Assembly (NCBI GenBank): GCA_009377645.1
Contig: WHTQ01000014.1
Coordinates: forward strand, 1 to 62,953
Source of the DNA: Micromonosporaceae bacterium
Lineage (GTDB): Bacteria; Actinomycetota; Actinomycetes; Mycobacteriales; Micromonosporaceae
Direction of reading: 5' to 3'
DNA: 62,953 nucleotides
Made by a program: the position numbers and the translations under genes. Below, in pieces: positions 1-9,200 of this stretch. How positions within the stretch are numbered: position 1 is the first letter of the stretch; the number at the start of each line of letters is the position of its first letter. The notes beneath the pieces are model-generated. The model saw only the letters and a list, made by a program, of their open reading frames with translations, had not been told where the DNA came from and ran no database searches.

Positions 1-729
1 CCGCGGGGTCACCCACGCCACCGCGGTCAGCCGGCTGCGGTGCTGGTCGGGCAGCTCCATCGAGATGTGCGGGTTGGCCGGGGACAGGTTCTTCTCCGAC
101 CCGGCCCGCCGGGCCAGCGTCTGCAGGATCTCCAGCAGCTCGTCGTCGCTGTCGGCCACCGGCTCACCCTCGGTCACCGACCCGTCCGCGTACTCCACCC
201 GCACCTGGTCGTTGCCGAGGATGTGCACCTCGGTCACCTCCGGGTCGGCAAGCAGCAGCTGCAACCGGCCCAGCCCGAGCAGCTCGGCCACGACCGCGTC
301 GAGCAGCACCTCCTCGTACTCGGCCGCCAGCGGGTTACCGGCCCGGCGCTGGTCATCCACCCAGTCCCGCACGTGCCGGGCGGCCACCCGCTCACCCTCT
401 AGCTGCCGCTGCTGGGAGTCCACCGCCTTGCCGTGCAGCAGCCGGGACAGCTCGGTCGACACCGCGTCCCGCACCAGCCGTACGGTGGCGTAGTCCACCC
501 GCAGCGGCGGCAGTCCTGGGTTCGGCGGTGCGGAGGAGGGCGGCGCCGGTGCCGGCGGGGGCATCGGCGGCGGTGGAGCCGGCGGCGGCACCGGCGGGTA
601 GCTCGGGGCGGCCGGGCCGGTCGGCGCCCAGCCCGGCTGGGCCGGCACGGTGGCGCCGTTGTGCCGGTGCACCGGGGCGCTGCCGCGGTGCGGCGGGAAC
701 CCCACGGCCGGATGCTCGTCAGTGGGCAT
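1..729 (-). CDS. Tad pilus secretion ATPase TadA/CpaF, N-terminal part
   Basis: The gene runs off the left edge, so only the first 243 codons are visible. Residues 1-75 are a Pro/Ala-rich linker. A helical region follows, then the N-terminal domain of the type II/IV secretion ATPase family, with the block VTEVHILGNDQVRVEY near residues 165-180, equivalent to the VTEI-type signature of CpaF proteins. The Walker motifs would lie beyond the window. The family powers assembly of Flp/Tad pili from the cytoplasmic face of the membrane. The ATG at 729 overlaps the last 11 bases of the TadZ-like gene upstream, which implies translational coupling. Family assignment is firm; function as a pilus motor is inferred from the family and neighbours. 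Confidence 0.85.
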   Translation of the reverse strand, partial: MPTDEHPAVGFPPHRGSAPVHRHNGATVPAQPGWAPTGPAAPSYPPVPPPAPPPPMPPPAPAPPSSAPPNPGLPPLRVDYATVRLVRDAVSTELSRLLHGKAVDSQQRQLEGERVAARHVRDWVDDQRRAGNPLAAEYEEVLLDAVVAELLGLGRLQLLLADPEVTEVHILGNDQVRVEYADGSVTEGEPVADSDDELLEILQTLARRAGSEKNLSPANPHISMELPDQHRSRLTAVAWVTPR

Positions 730-1549
730 GGCTGGCCTCGGGGTTGGTGGCGGGCGGCGGAGACTGCGGCGGGGACTGGGGCGGCAGGGATGACCGGCGG
801 GCCCGCAGATGCCCGGCCAGCTTCGGGTGGGCCGCGGCGGCGGCCCGCATCAGCGGGGAGTTCATCTTGACGCTGCCGCCGTGGCCGAGCACGGTGGCGG
901 TCTTCGGGTCATCCGGCAGGGTGAGGACCACCGGGTTGTGAAGCTGGTTGGTGACGGTCCGCGCCGGCAGGTCGCCCGGTCCGTTGACCAGCAGGGCCAG
1001 CGACATGGTGCCGACCCCGTGCTCGGAGAGCTGGGTGCGCAGGGTGCGCAGGCTGGGCACGGCCGTGGACAGCCCGGGCAGGCTCGGGCGGACCACCAGC
1101 AGTACGGCGTCGGCGCGCAGCAGCAGCGGCCACGCGGTGTTGGGCGCCGCCAGCCGGCCACAGTCGACGATCACGTCGAAGCCCGGCTGGCCGTACTCCA
1201 GGTCGGCGAAGAACTCGCCGAGCTTATCCCAGACCGGGCGCAGCGCGCCGGACTGGACCGGGTCGGTGATGCCGGGCAGCAGCAGCCGCTGCAGCTGCGG
1301 TGGCTGCAGGTCGACCAGCTGCCCCCACCACTTCCCGCGCAGGTCCTCGCCGCGCAGCTCGGCCACCGCCAGCTCCCGGATCCCGCGGTCGGCCGGCAGG
1401 GCCCCGGCCAGGTAACCGGCCTGGACCGAGCCGCCGGCCGGGTCGCACTCGGCGAGCACGCACCGGCCCGGCCAGGTCAGGGTCAGCGCGAGCGCGGCGG
1501 TGGTCACTCCGGGGCTGCCCTTGGCGGAGGCGAGCGCGATGACGGCCAT
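719..1549 (-). CDS. TadZ/CpaE-like MinD-type ATPase
   Basis: This 276-residue protein belongs to the ParA/MinD P-loop group. Residues 8-17 (SAKGSPGVTT) form a deviant Walker A motif that keeps the signature lysine and the GVTT end. VIVDCG near residue 128 is a Walker B-like strand. In Tad loci TadZ/CpaE proteins position the secretion ATPase at the pole or septum. It sits 1 base after the SAF-domain gene and overlaps the TadA/CpaF start, so it is part of one operon. The C-terminal 30 residues are a Pro/Ser tail with no recognisable domain. It could be called simply a chromosome-partitioning-like protein, but the context favours TadZ. Confidence 0.8.
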   Translation of the reverse strand: MAVIALASAKGSPGVTTAALALTLTWPGRCVLAECDPAGGSVQAGYLAGALPADRGIRELAVAELRGEDLRGKWWGQLVDLQPPQLQRLLLPGITDPVQSGALRPVWDKLGEFFADLEYGQPGFDVIVDCGRLAAPNTAWPLLLRADAVLLVVRPSLPGLSTAVPSLRTLRTQLSEHGVGTMSLALLVNGPGDLPARTVTNQLHNPVVLTLPDDPKTATVLGHGGSVKMNSPLMRAAAAAHPKLAGHLRARRSSLPPQSPPQSPPPATNPEASHAH

Positions 1550-1550
1550 G

Positions 1551-2255
1551 TCAGCTCCCCGGCTGTCCCGGAAGGACGGCCACCGACAGCAGGTCGTTCG
1601 CGGCGAGTGCCGCGATCATGGGAGCGTCGGCGGCGCTGATGACGACGTCGATGGTGACGTCCCCGGCCCGGCCACCACCCAGGATGCCACCGCCGGACCC
1701 GTCGTCGGAGACCCGGAGCACCGTGCCCTGCCAGGTCCGGGGGTCCGGGTTGGTCGTACCACCGTTGCTGCCCTGGCCGGTGTCTACCAGCAGGATCAGG
1801 TTGCCGGACCGGACCGGCTGGGCGGGCAGCCGCTCGCCCGGGACGGTGATCCCGAGCCGCACCTCGCCGGCCGCCGGCAGTTGCTGGTCGGTCACGTGCG
1901 CGGCGGTCAGCAGGGTTCCCTTGGCCAGCGGCATGGTGGCGACGTTGCCGATCGCCCGGTTGCGCTCGCTGGCCGGCCACGGATCGAGCCCGGGCGGGCT
2001 ACTGATGCTGACCACCGTCAGGTCCGCCTCGGTGATCTGGGCGCCGTACTCGACATCCCGGGCCAGGGCAAGGTACTTGTCGGTGGCGGACACCATGGTG
2101 ACAAGCGCGGTGGTGCCGAGCGCCCCGACCACCACCAGCGCGATCGCCAGCGCCAGGTGGCCGAACCGGATCCGGCGCTCGCGCGGCCCGTGCGGGGCCG
2201 CCACCGGCCCGGCCGGGGCGGCGGCGGGGGTCATGGGAGGGGTGGTCTGGCTCAT
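1551..2255 (-). CDS. SAF domain protein (CpaB/RcpC-like)
   Basis: The 234-residue protein has a cytoplasmic Pro/Ala-rich N-terminus, one transmembrane helix at about residues 32-55 and then an SAF domain (around residues 60-125, KYLALARDVEYGAQITEADL followed by AKGTLLTAAHV). SAF proteins of the CpaB/RcpC type are periplasmic or extracytoplasmic parts of Tad machines that contact pilin or cell wall. A Gly-rich segment (GSGGGILGGG) separates the SAF region from the C-terminal strand-rich end. The start ATG overlaps the stop of the upstream secreted-protein gene by 4 bases (ATGA). Assignment rests on the SAF motif and operon position. Confidence 0.78.
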   Translation of the reverse strand: MSQTTPPMTPAAAPAGPVAAPHGPRERRIRFGHLALAIALVVVGALGTTALVTMVSATDKYLALARDVEYGAQITEADLTVVSISSPPGLDPWPASERNRAIGNVATMPLAKGTLLTAAHVTDQQLPAAGEVRLGITVPGERLPAQPVRSGNLILLVDTGQGSNGGTTNPDPRTWQGTVLRVSDDGSGGGILGGGRAGDVTIDVVISAADAPMIAALAANDLLSVAVLPGQPGS

Positions 2256-3340
2256 CGCCCTGTCAACACCTGAATCTCGTCGATCTGCAGGCTCACGGTG
2301 GCGGTGCGCTCGGGGAACTCGCTGCCTCCGGCGTTCGAGGCGTCGGCGGTCCAGGTCACCTCCCAGTGGCTGGTGGCCGTGATCTCGTACTGCCCACCGG
2401 CCTGGTCGCGGCTGGCCTGGTGGTAGTAGTGGTGGCAGCCGCGTGGCACCAGGAAGTCATCCCCGCGCTCCCACACCACGTGCTCGCCGGGCGCGCAGCT
2501 GACCGAGCCGCCATCGCCCATCGTCCACTCCACAGTGGTGACCTCGCCCGCGATGGTCACGCAGACGCCGTCGATGCAGTGGTCTTCGTCGATCGACCCG
2601 AGCGAGTTGGGGGTGGGCTCCAACCCCAGCCAGACCGGCAGGCCGACCAGCCCGCTGGTGCCCGCCGGCGGCGCCAGCCGGGGCTGGACCGGATCCAGGG
2701 TGATGTCGGCGTACCAGTCCAGAAACACCTGCTCCGGGGTGATCGTCGGCACGTCCTCGAAGTCCACCCACACCCACCGCTCGACGGCCTGCAGCGTGAA
2801 GTTCAGAATGTCACCGAAGATCTGGACATTGGCGATGCACTGGAGGTAGTAGTAGCGGCCGTCCTCTTCGGTCTTGCCCTCCGGCGGATCCGGGATGCCG
2901 CCGGTCGCGTCGCGGATATCCGGGAAGTCACCGTAGTAGCAGCCTTCGCCGTCATACCAGCCGGCGTCGCTCCGGTAGCACGGGACCTCGAAGGTCCTGG
3001 TCTGGGCGGCGGCGAGCGAGGCCGCTACCACCGTGCTGACGGTGTAGGTGCAGGCACCTCCACCGCCGCCGGTGTTCGAGTCGCCGGTGCCGTCACCATC
3101 ACCGTCGCCACCGCCGCCGGTCTCGTCCTCGTCCGTGACCTCGCAGTCGGCCTCACCTGGCGGGCAGACGGCGCCACCCTCGTCCTCTTCGGGCTGGGCG
3201 ATCAGGGCGATCGCGGCGCGCGATGGCACCGGACCCGCCACCTGCCAGGCCGCCACCGACCCGGTGGTGGTGACCAGGGCAAACAGCACGACCAGCAGCC
3301 AGATTCGCCGGGTAGACAAGATCAACATTCGGTTTCCCAT
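2252..3340 (-). CDS. Secreted or membrane-anchored Cys-rich protein of the Tad operon
   Basis: I do not recognise a named domain in this 362-residue protein. Residues 11-33 form a hydrophobic signal or anchor. A low-complexity acidic and Gly-rich linker follows (residues about 50-95, DGDGDGTGDSNTGGGGG), then an extracytoplasmic region with about ten cysteines and many aromatic residues, ending in a strand-rich module (SHWEVTWTAD). The cysteines suggest disulfides outside the cell. It lies between the lipoprotein and the SAF gene, with overlaps on both sides (19 bases upstream if the first ATG is used, 7 if the ATG at 3328 is used). It could be a surface component of the Tad apparatus; that is inference from location only. 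Confidence 0.7.
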   Translation of the reverse strand: MGNRMLILSTRRIWLLVVLFALVTTTGSVAAWQVAGPVPSRAAIALIAQPEEDEGGAVCPPGEADCEVTDEDETGGGGDGDGDGTGDSNTGGGGGACTYTVSTVVAASLAAAQTRTFEVPCYRSDAGWYDGEGCYYGDFPDIRDATGGIPDPPEGKTEEDGRYYYLQCIANVQIFGDILNFTLQAVERWVWVDFEDVPTITPEQVFLDWYADITLDPVQPRLAPPAGTSGLVGLPVWLGLEPTPNSLGSIDEDHCIDGVCVTIAGEVTTVEWTMGDGGSVSCAPGEHVVWERGDDFLVPRGCHHYYHQASRDQAGGQYEITATSHWEVTWTADASNAGGSEFPERTATVSLQIDEIQVLTGR

Positions 3341-3906
3341 TCTGCTTGGGTCTCCACGATGTACCAGCGGTCGTCGGTGTTCTGGAGCGCCTTCGAGATC
3401 ACCAGATACCTGCGGCCTGGCTCGGCCTCCGGCACCGGAGTGTTGTCCTCCCGCCGCACCAGCCGGTAGTTGGTGCTGTCGAGGCAGGACTCGATGATTG
3501 CTTCCGGCGGGGTCGTGGTCAGGTCGAGGTCGGTGACCTCGGCGGCGGTCACGATTAGGTCGCCGGCGTAGTAGGTGCCGCGGGCGGTGTGCCGTTCGAC
3601 CCCGCTCACGACGTTGAACAGCGCCGGGGTGCCCTCGGCGAAGAACCGGGTCAGGTCCGGATGTTCGGGGTCGCCGGCGGCCTGGGCGGCGAGCATCGCC
3701 TGCACCGAGCCGCGGTAGGCGTCCAGGATCGGCTGGTGAGCCGGGTCGACAGTGGCCTGTGAGCCGGCGGCGGCCGGATCGGCGGCGGGTGGGGGTGGCA
3801 GGTCATCGGTGTCGTTGTCGTTACAACCGGTTACCGAAACCACCAGAAGAGCTACAGCCGCCAACGCCACGGCTGACCGGCCGTGCCACTGTGCGGTCCT
3901 GGTCAC
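3322..3906 (-). CDS. Putative lipoprotein opening the Tad operon
   Basis: A 194-residue exported protein. The open frame extends further upstream, but the GTG at 3906 directly precedes a normal lipoprotein signal: a basic start (TRTAQWHGR), a hydrophobic core (ALAAVALLVVSV) and the lipobox VTGC. The mature part begins with acidic and Pro-rich residues, and the C-terminal half resembles the small helix-plus-sheet fold seen in many actinobacterial lipoproteins (LVISKALQNTDDRWYIVETQ), possibly NTF2-like. It overlaps the next gene. A surface role with the Tad machinery is suggested by the operon only. Confidence 0.72.
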   Translation of the reverse strand: MTRTAQWHGRSAVALAAVALLVVSVTGCNDNDTDDLPPPPAADPAAAGSQATVDPAHQPILDAYRGSVQAMLAAQAAGDPEHPDLTRFFAEGTPALFNVVSGVERHTARGTYYAGDLIVTAAEVTDLDLTTTPPEAIIESCLDSTNYRLVRREDNTPVPEAEPGRRYLVISKALQNTDDRWYIVETQAEWETEC

Positions 3907-4232
3907 CTGGTGTAGCCCCCGATCCTCGTCCACCCCTCGCGCCCGGTCGGGCCGATCGACGCGCACAGTGCCGCAGTGTAGCGGTCCGGCGCAACCGCGA
4001 ACAGGTCCGATCCGGTGTCGGTTCGGCGGCATGAGAGGGATACCACGAACCTGACTCGGAACTATTGGCTATAGCGGGAAAGTCGGTCAGAGGCGGCGAG
4101 GTTTCAAGGACTCCGCCAACACAGGGTCCAAGGGGGGAGCGGGCACGGGACGGGGCACCGTGGACGGAGTCGGGACTAACCAGGACGGAAGCCGCGAGAC
4201 CGGCGGCCCGGTGGGCGTGCCACGATAATCGG
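3907..4232. other. Divergent intergenic region, lipoprotein versus patatin
   Basis: These 326 bases separate the start of the leftward Tad operon from the start of the rightward lipase. Promoters for both must lie here. One possible extracytoplasmic-sigma-like pair, GGAAC at 4058-4062 and GTC at 4082-4084, has a spacing slightly longer than usual and I give it little weight. No hairpin or small gene stands out. Confidence 0.4.
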
Positions 4233-5129
4233 ATGGTCGACCGGCCGGTGGCGTTCGTGCTGGGTGGCGGCGGGGTGCTCGGCGCCGTCGAGGTCGGCAT
4301 GCTGCGCGCACTGTTCCGGGCCGGCTACCGCCCGGACCTGGTGGTCGGCACCTCGGTCGGGGCCGTGAACGGGGCGCTGGTGGCGGCCGACCCGACCGAG
4401 GGCGTCACCGACCGGCTGGTACGGCTGTGGGCGTCGCCGGAGGCGGAGGCGGTGTACGGCGACTCGATGGCCCGGCAGGTGCGCCGGTTCGCCGCCCGGA
4501 CCCACCTGCACTCGCCCCGCCCGCTGCGCCGGCTGCTGGAGCGGGAGCTGGGCGCCGCGCGTACGTTCGCGGAGCTGGCCGTGCCGTTCCAGTGCTGCGC
4601 CGCGAGCATTGAGCGGGCCGCCGAACACTGGTTCGACCGGGGACCAGTGGTGGCGGCCGTCCTCGCCTCCGCGGCGGTGCCGGGGCTGCTGCCACCGGCC
4701 CAGGTCGGCGGCGAGCACTTCCTGGACGGCGGGATCGTCAACTCGATCCCGGTCGGCCGGGCGGTGGAGCTGGGCGCCGCGACCATCTTCGTCCTGCAGG
4801 TGGGGCGGATCGAGCGGGCGCTGCGCCCGCCCCGGCGGCCGTGGGAGGTCGCCCAGGTGGCGTTCGAGGTGGCTCGGCGGCACCGGTTCGCCCGGGAGAT
4901 GGCGGCGATCCCGGACGGGGTGGCCGTGCACGTGCTGCCGGCCGGTAATGGCGAGCCCGGCGAGGACCCGGGGCCGGGCCTGGACCGGCTGCTCGGCGCT
5001 GGAGCCGACCGACGGCTTTGGGCGTACCGGGATATGGCCGCGGTGGGGCGGCGGATCAGCCGGGCGTACGTCGCCACCCGCCGCTACCTGCGCACCCACC
5101 TGGACGACCACGCCGGGACGCCCGGCTGA
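4233..5129 (+). CDS. Patatin-like phospholipase
   Basis: A 298-residue serine acyl hydrolase of the patatin/RssA family. It shows the Gly-rich oxyanion loop at residues 11-14 (GGGG), the nucleophile elbow GTSVG with Ser41, and the DGG motif with Asp165, which together make the Ser-Asp dyad. The ATG at 4233 was chosen because the fold starts right after it (RPVAFVLGGGG); a longer open frame upstream has no family similarity. Members hydrolyse acyl esters of phospholipids or neutral lipids in the cytoplasm. The stop codon overlaps the start of the acyltransferase gene (TGATG), so the two are probably co-translated. Confidence 0.9.
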   Translation: MVDRPVAFVLGGGGVLGAVEVGMLRALFRAGYRPDLVVGTSVGAVNGALVAADPTEGVTDRLVRLWASPEAEAVYGDSMARQVRRFAARTHLHSPRPLRRLLERELGAARTFAELAVPFQCCAASIERAAEHWFDRGPVVAAVLASAAVPGLLPPAQVGGEHFLDGGIVNSIPVGRAVELGAATIFVLQVGRIERALRPPRRPWEVAQVAFEVARRHRFAREMAAIPDGVAVHVLPAGNGEPGEDPGPGLDRLLGAGADRRLWAYRDMAAVGRRISRAYVATRRYLRTHLDDHAGTPG

Positions 5130-6166
5130 TGGGGCCGCCGCCCCGCTGGGTACGGCGGGTGGTGCTCGCGCCGGCGGTGGTGGCGCTCGCCTTCCTGGCG
5201 GTGACCACCCTGCCGGTGTGGCTGCTGGCGGCCGCGGCGATCTCGCCGCTGATGCCGGGCTGGCTACGGCCGCTGCGGCTGTTCTGGATCAGCCTGTTCT
5301 ACCTGGTGCTGAACGCGGCCGCGCTGGTGGTGATGTGCGGGCTGTGGGTGGCGTCCGGGTTCGGCGCCAGGAAGCGCTCGGCACCGTTCCAGCGGGCGCA
5401 CTACGCGCTGACCGGATGGTGCCTGCGGGTGCTGTTCTGGCAGGTCCGGTGGGCGCTGCGGCTGCGGATCCACGTCGCCGGACCGGACCCGGACACCGCC
5501 GCACCGGGCCGCCCGGAGCTGGTGCTGTGCCGCCACGCCGGGCCAGGCGACTCGTTCATCCTGATCCACGCGCTGGTCAACTGGTACCGCCGGACGCCCC
5601 GGATCGTTCTCAAGGACACACTGCAGTGGGACCCGGCGGTGGACGTGCTGCTCAACCGGCTGCCGAACCAGTTCCTGGCGCCGGAGCGGCGGCGGCGGGA
5701 CGGCAGCCGCCGGGTGGACGAGACGATCCGGCGGCTGGCGGCCGGGCTGGGCGACAACGACGCGATGGTGATCTTCCCGGAGGGCGGCAACTTCACGCCG
5801 CGCCGGCGGATGGCCGCGATCGACCGGCTCCGCTCCCGGGGCTTGTCCGAGGCGGCCCGGCGGGCCGAGCGGTTGCGGCACGTGCTCGCGCCGCGCCCGG
5901 GCGGCGTGCTGGCGGCGCTGGACGCGGCACCGAAGGCTGGGGTGGTCTTCGTGGCGCACACCGGCCTGGAGCGGATGGTCACTGTCGCGGACGTGTGGCG
6001 GGAGCTGCCGATGGACAAGCAGATCACGATGCGGTTCTGGTCGGTCCCGCCGAGCGAGGTGCCGGCCGGGCGGGGGGAGCGGATCGCCTGGCTGTACGAG
6101 TGGTGGCGGCGGATCGACGACTGGATCGACACCCAGCGCCTAGGTACGGGTGATGGGCACGGGTGA
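5129..6166 (+). CDS. PlsC-family 1-acylglycerol-phosphate acyltransferase-like protein
   Basis: A 345-residue membrane-associated acyltransferase. Two or three hydrophobic helices occupy residues 10-80. The catalytic HX4D motif appears as RHAGPGD, and the substrate loop as FPEGGNF. The family transfers acyl chains to lysophosphatidic acid or similar lyso-lipids. The frame is open further upstream, but the ATG at 5129 overlaps the stop of the patatin gene, and hydrophobic sequence begins just after it. Length is greater than the 240 or so residues of housekeeping PlsC because of the N-terminal membrane part. Pairing with a lipase suggests deacylation and reacylation of membrane lipid, which is inference. 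Confidence 0.85.
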   Translation: MGPPPRWVRRVVLAPAVVALAFLAVTTLPVWLLAAAAISPLMPGWLRPLRLFWISLFYLVLNAAALVVMCGLWVASGFGARKRSAPFQRAHYALTGWCLRVLFWQVRWALRLRIHVAGPDPDTAAPGRPELVLCRHAGPGDSFILIHALVNWYRRTPRIVLKDTLQWDPAVDVLLNRLPNQFLAPERRRRDGSRRVDETIRRLAAGLGDNDAMVIFPEGGNFTPRRRMAAIDRLRSRGLSEAARRAERLRHVLAPRPGGVLAALDAAPKAGVVFVAHTGLERMVTVADVWRELPMDKQITMRFWSVPPSEVPAGRGERIAWLYEWWRRIDDWIDTQRLGTGDGHG

Positions 6167-6213
6167 GTAGCCGCGCTCAGGTGCCGGCTTGACACGGGCG
6201 GCAGGATGCTGAC

Positions 6214-9200
6214 GTGACCGAGACTGGCGCTGCCGACAACCGCGCGTTCGCGTACCCGTGCCCGGTCTGCCAGGCCCCGGCCGACCTGGCGGGTGGCTGC
6301 TCCGGCTGCGGCCGGCCCCCGGACCCGGACGCCGCCGAGGTGATCCGGCTGGACCGTGAGATCGCCGGCCTGGAGGTGCAGGAGCGGCAGCGGCGGGAGG
6401 CGCACGCGGCGGTGGTGGCCGCCCTGGCCGGGACCCGGCTGCGCCGGGACGAGATCGCTGCCCGGGTACGCGGGGCGGCCGGCGCCTCCGGGCCGCCGAG
6501 GTCGCCGGTGCCGCCCGCGTCGGTGGTGTCGGTCGCGCCGGTCGCGCTCGCCGCGCCCGCCGCCCCCCGGCCGGAGACCTCCCCGCTGGGGGTCCAGACC
6601 CTGCTGTTCATCATCGGCGGGCTGCTGCTGGGCACCGGCGCGATCGTGTTCACGGTGGTGGCGTGGACCACCTTCGGGACGGTCGGACAGGCGGCGATCC
6701 TGGCGGCCGGGACCGGGCTGGCGCTGGCGGTTCCGGCGGTGGCGCTCTGGCGGCGGCTGCGCGGCACTGCGGAGACGTTCGCGGTGGTCGGGCTGCTGCT
6801 GGTGCTGCTGGACGGGTACGCCGCCTGGCGGGCCGGGCTGGCGGGCGCGGTGCCGGGCCCCGTCTGGGCCGGCCTGGTGAGCGGCGGTACGGCCCTGCTG
6901 GCCGGGCTGTACGCCCGGTGGACCGGGCTGGTCAGCCCGCGGTTCGCGGTGCTGGTGGTGGCCCAGCCGGCGGTACCGCTGCTGCTGGCCGAGCCGCTCG
7001 GGGCGGTGTCCGGCTCGGCGCTGCGGCTGGCCGCGATCGGCTACCTGGCGGCCGGCCTGGCCGTCGGCAACCTGGCGGCGTGGTGGCGCAGGCCGGGGGT
7101 GGCCGGGTTGCGGGTCGTCAGCGGGGTCGCGATCGGCGGGTGGCTGGTGGTCGCCGGACTGACGGCGCTGGCCGCGCTGGCGGCGGCCTCCGGCATCGGC
7201 CCGGCGGCGGTGGCCGGTGGGGCGCTGCTGGCCGGTGCGGCCGGGTTCGCCGGTACCGCCTGGGTGCTGCGCCGGGCCGCAGCCCCCGGTGCCGCCGGCG
7301 GTGCCGCCGGGTGGGTGGCCGCGGCGGCGGCCGGGCTGGTGCTGGCGGTGGCGCTGGCGGTCGGCCGGGTGGTGGTGCTCGCCTGGCCGGGGCTGTCGCT
7401 GCTGGCGGTGGCGGCGGTGGTCGCCGCGGTGTCGGTGCTGGCCGGCTGGGCCGGCGGGTCTGCCCCGGCGCGCCGCGGCCGCCGGATCGGTGGGCTGGTG
7501 GTGGTCGGCACGGTCGGCGGGTTCCTGGCGGTCCTCGCCCTGTGGGGCGGGGGCGCCACGGTCTGGCAGGCGCTGACCGGATCCGGGGGCACCGCCGGGA
7601 CGCTGCAGCTCGGCGGGCCGTACACCTGGCAGCTGCCGGTGGCGCTGGTGCTGGTCACCGCGGCGCTGGCGGGCCTGCTGCCGGCGGCCCGGTCCGACGC
7701 CGTCACCGGTGGGCTGGCGCTGCTGGCGCTGGCCGTCCCGCCGGCGCTGGCGCTGCCGGTGTGGACCGTGGTGCTGGCGGACCTGCTGGTGGCGGCCGGG
7801 CTGGCGCTGGCCGCAGCATCCGCGGGCACCCGCCGCCAGATCGCGGTCGGGGGCGGTGCGGCGGCCGGGCTGGCCGGCCACGCGCTGCTGGTCGCCCTGG
7901 CCGGCCACTGGCAGGTGGTCAACCTGGCCGGTGCCACGGCACTGGCCGGCGCCCTGGGCGGCCTGGTGCTGCTCGGGCTGGCCGTGACGGTCTGGACCAC
8001 GGCGGTCTGGGCCACGGCGGCCGGTCTTGCGACGGCCGGTCTTGCGACGGCCGCCGGTCCGGCGGCGGCTCGACCCGATCTGGTGGCGGCCCGGCTGGTG
8101 CTCGGGCGGGCAGCGCTGCTGACCGGGCTGCTGGCGTGGCCGGCGGCGGTCGCGGCGACGCTGTCCGCGGCCGGGGCGGCGGACCCGTGGCCGGGGCGAG
8201 GTGCGCTCGTCGCGGCCCTGGCCCTGCTGGCTGGGGTGGTGGTGGCCCGGCGGCTGGACCGCAGGCTGCCCGGCACCGGCTACCCGCCGGTGACGGCCGG
8301 CGCCGTGCACGTGCTGACCCCGGTGGCGCTGCTCGCCGGGCTGGCCGAGGGGGGCCCGGCCCTGGCAGCGTACGCGGCGATCGCGGCGCTCGGGCTGGCG
8401 GTGTTGGGACTGCTGTGGGCACCGGGCCGGCGGGGCAGCTGGCTGGCGCTGCGCGTACCGGTCGCCGGTCTGGCCCTGGTCCCGGTCCTGCCCCGGCTGG
8501 TCGAGCTGCTGGTCGGCCCGTACGGCTGGCTGGCCGAGGTCTGGTCCGGACCGCCCGCGGGGGTCGGCCTGCTGGCGACCGGGCGGCTCGACGGCGCGCC
8601 GGCCGGTGCCGGCGGGGTGCTCGGGCTGGTGCTGTTGACCGCCGCGGCCGGGGTGGCCGGGCGGGTGGTGGCGGGCCGCTGGCGGGGCGGGTTGGCGGGG
8701 GCGCTGCTGGTGGCGCCGGCGGCCCTGCTGGTCGGGCTGGCCGAGCTTGCGGCACCGTGGCCGGTCGTGCCGCTGACCAGTCTCGGCCTGGGAGCGGCGC
8801 TGGTGCTGGTGGCGTCGCTGTGGGGCGCCGGCCGGCCGGTGGCCGAGCAGCTGGGCCCGGCCGCTGTGACCGCGGGCTTCGCTACGCTACGCCCGCTGGC
8901 GGCCGGAGTCGGCGGCGGGTACGGGTTGGTGCTGGGCGGCGCCGGGCTGGCCGGGGCGCTGCCGACGCCGGTCACCACCCTGCTGGCGCTGGCGGTGGCG
9001 CTGGTGGTGGCGGCGACGGTCGGGGTCGCCGGGCGGGCCGGGGACGCCCGGGTGGCCGGTTGGCTGGGCGCGGTCGGGTTCGCGGTCGGGCTGGCGGTGG
9101 CCGCCCCGCTCACGGCCGACCTGCCGCTGCCGAGCGCGGCGTTCACCGTACTCGGGGTGGCGGTGCTCGCGCTCGCCGCGGCGCGGTGGCTGCCCGGCCG

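Noticed and set aside
8023-8052. 15-base tandem repeat in the giant membrane protein gene
   Set aside because: It encodes an ordinary Ala/Leu/Thr/Gly repeat inside a hydrophobic protein and is too short to call a mobile element.
5401-8310. Very long open frame on the minus strand across the acyltransferase and giant membrane protein genes
   Set aside because: It is rich in Gln, Arg, Gly and Pro with no domain. It is an antisense frame kept open by GC-rich third positions.
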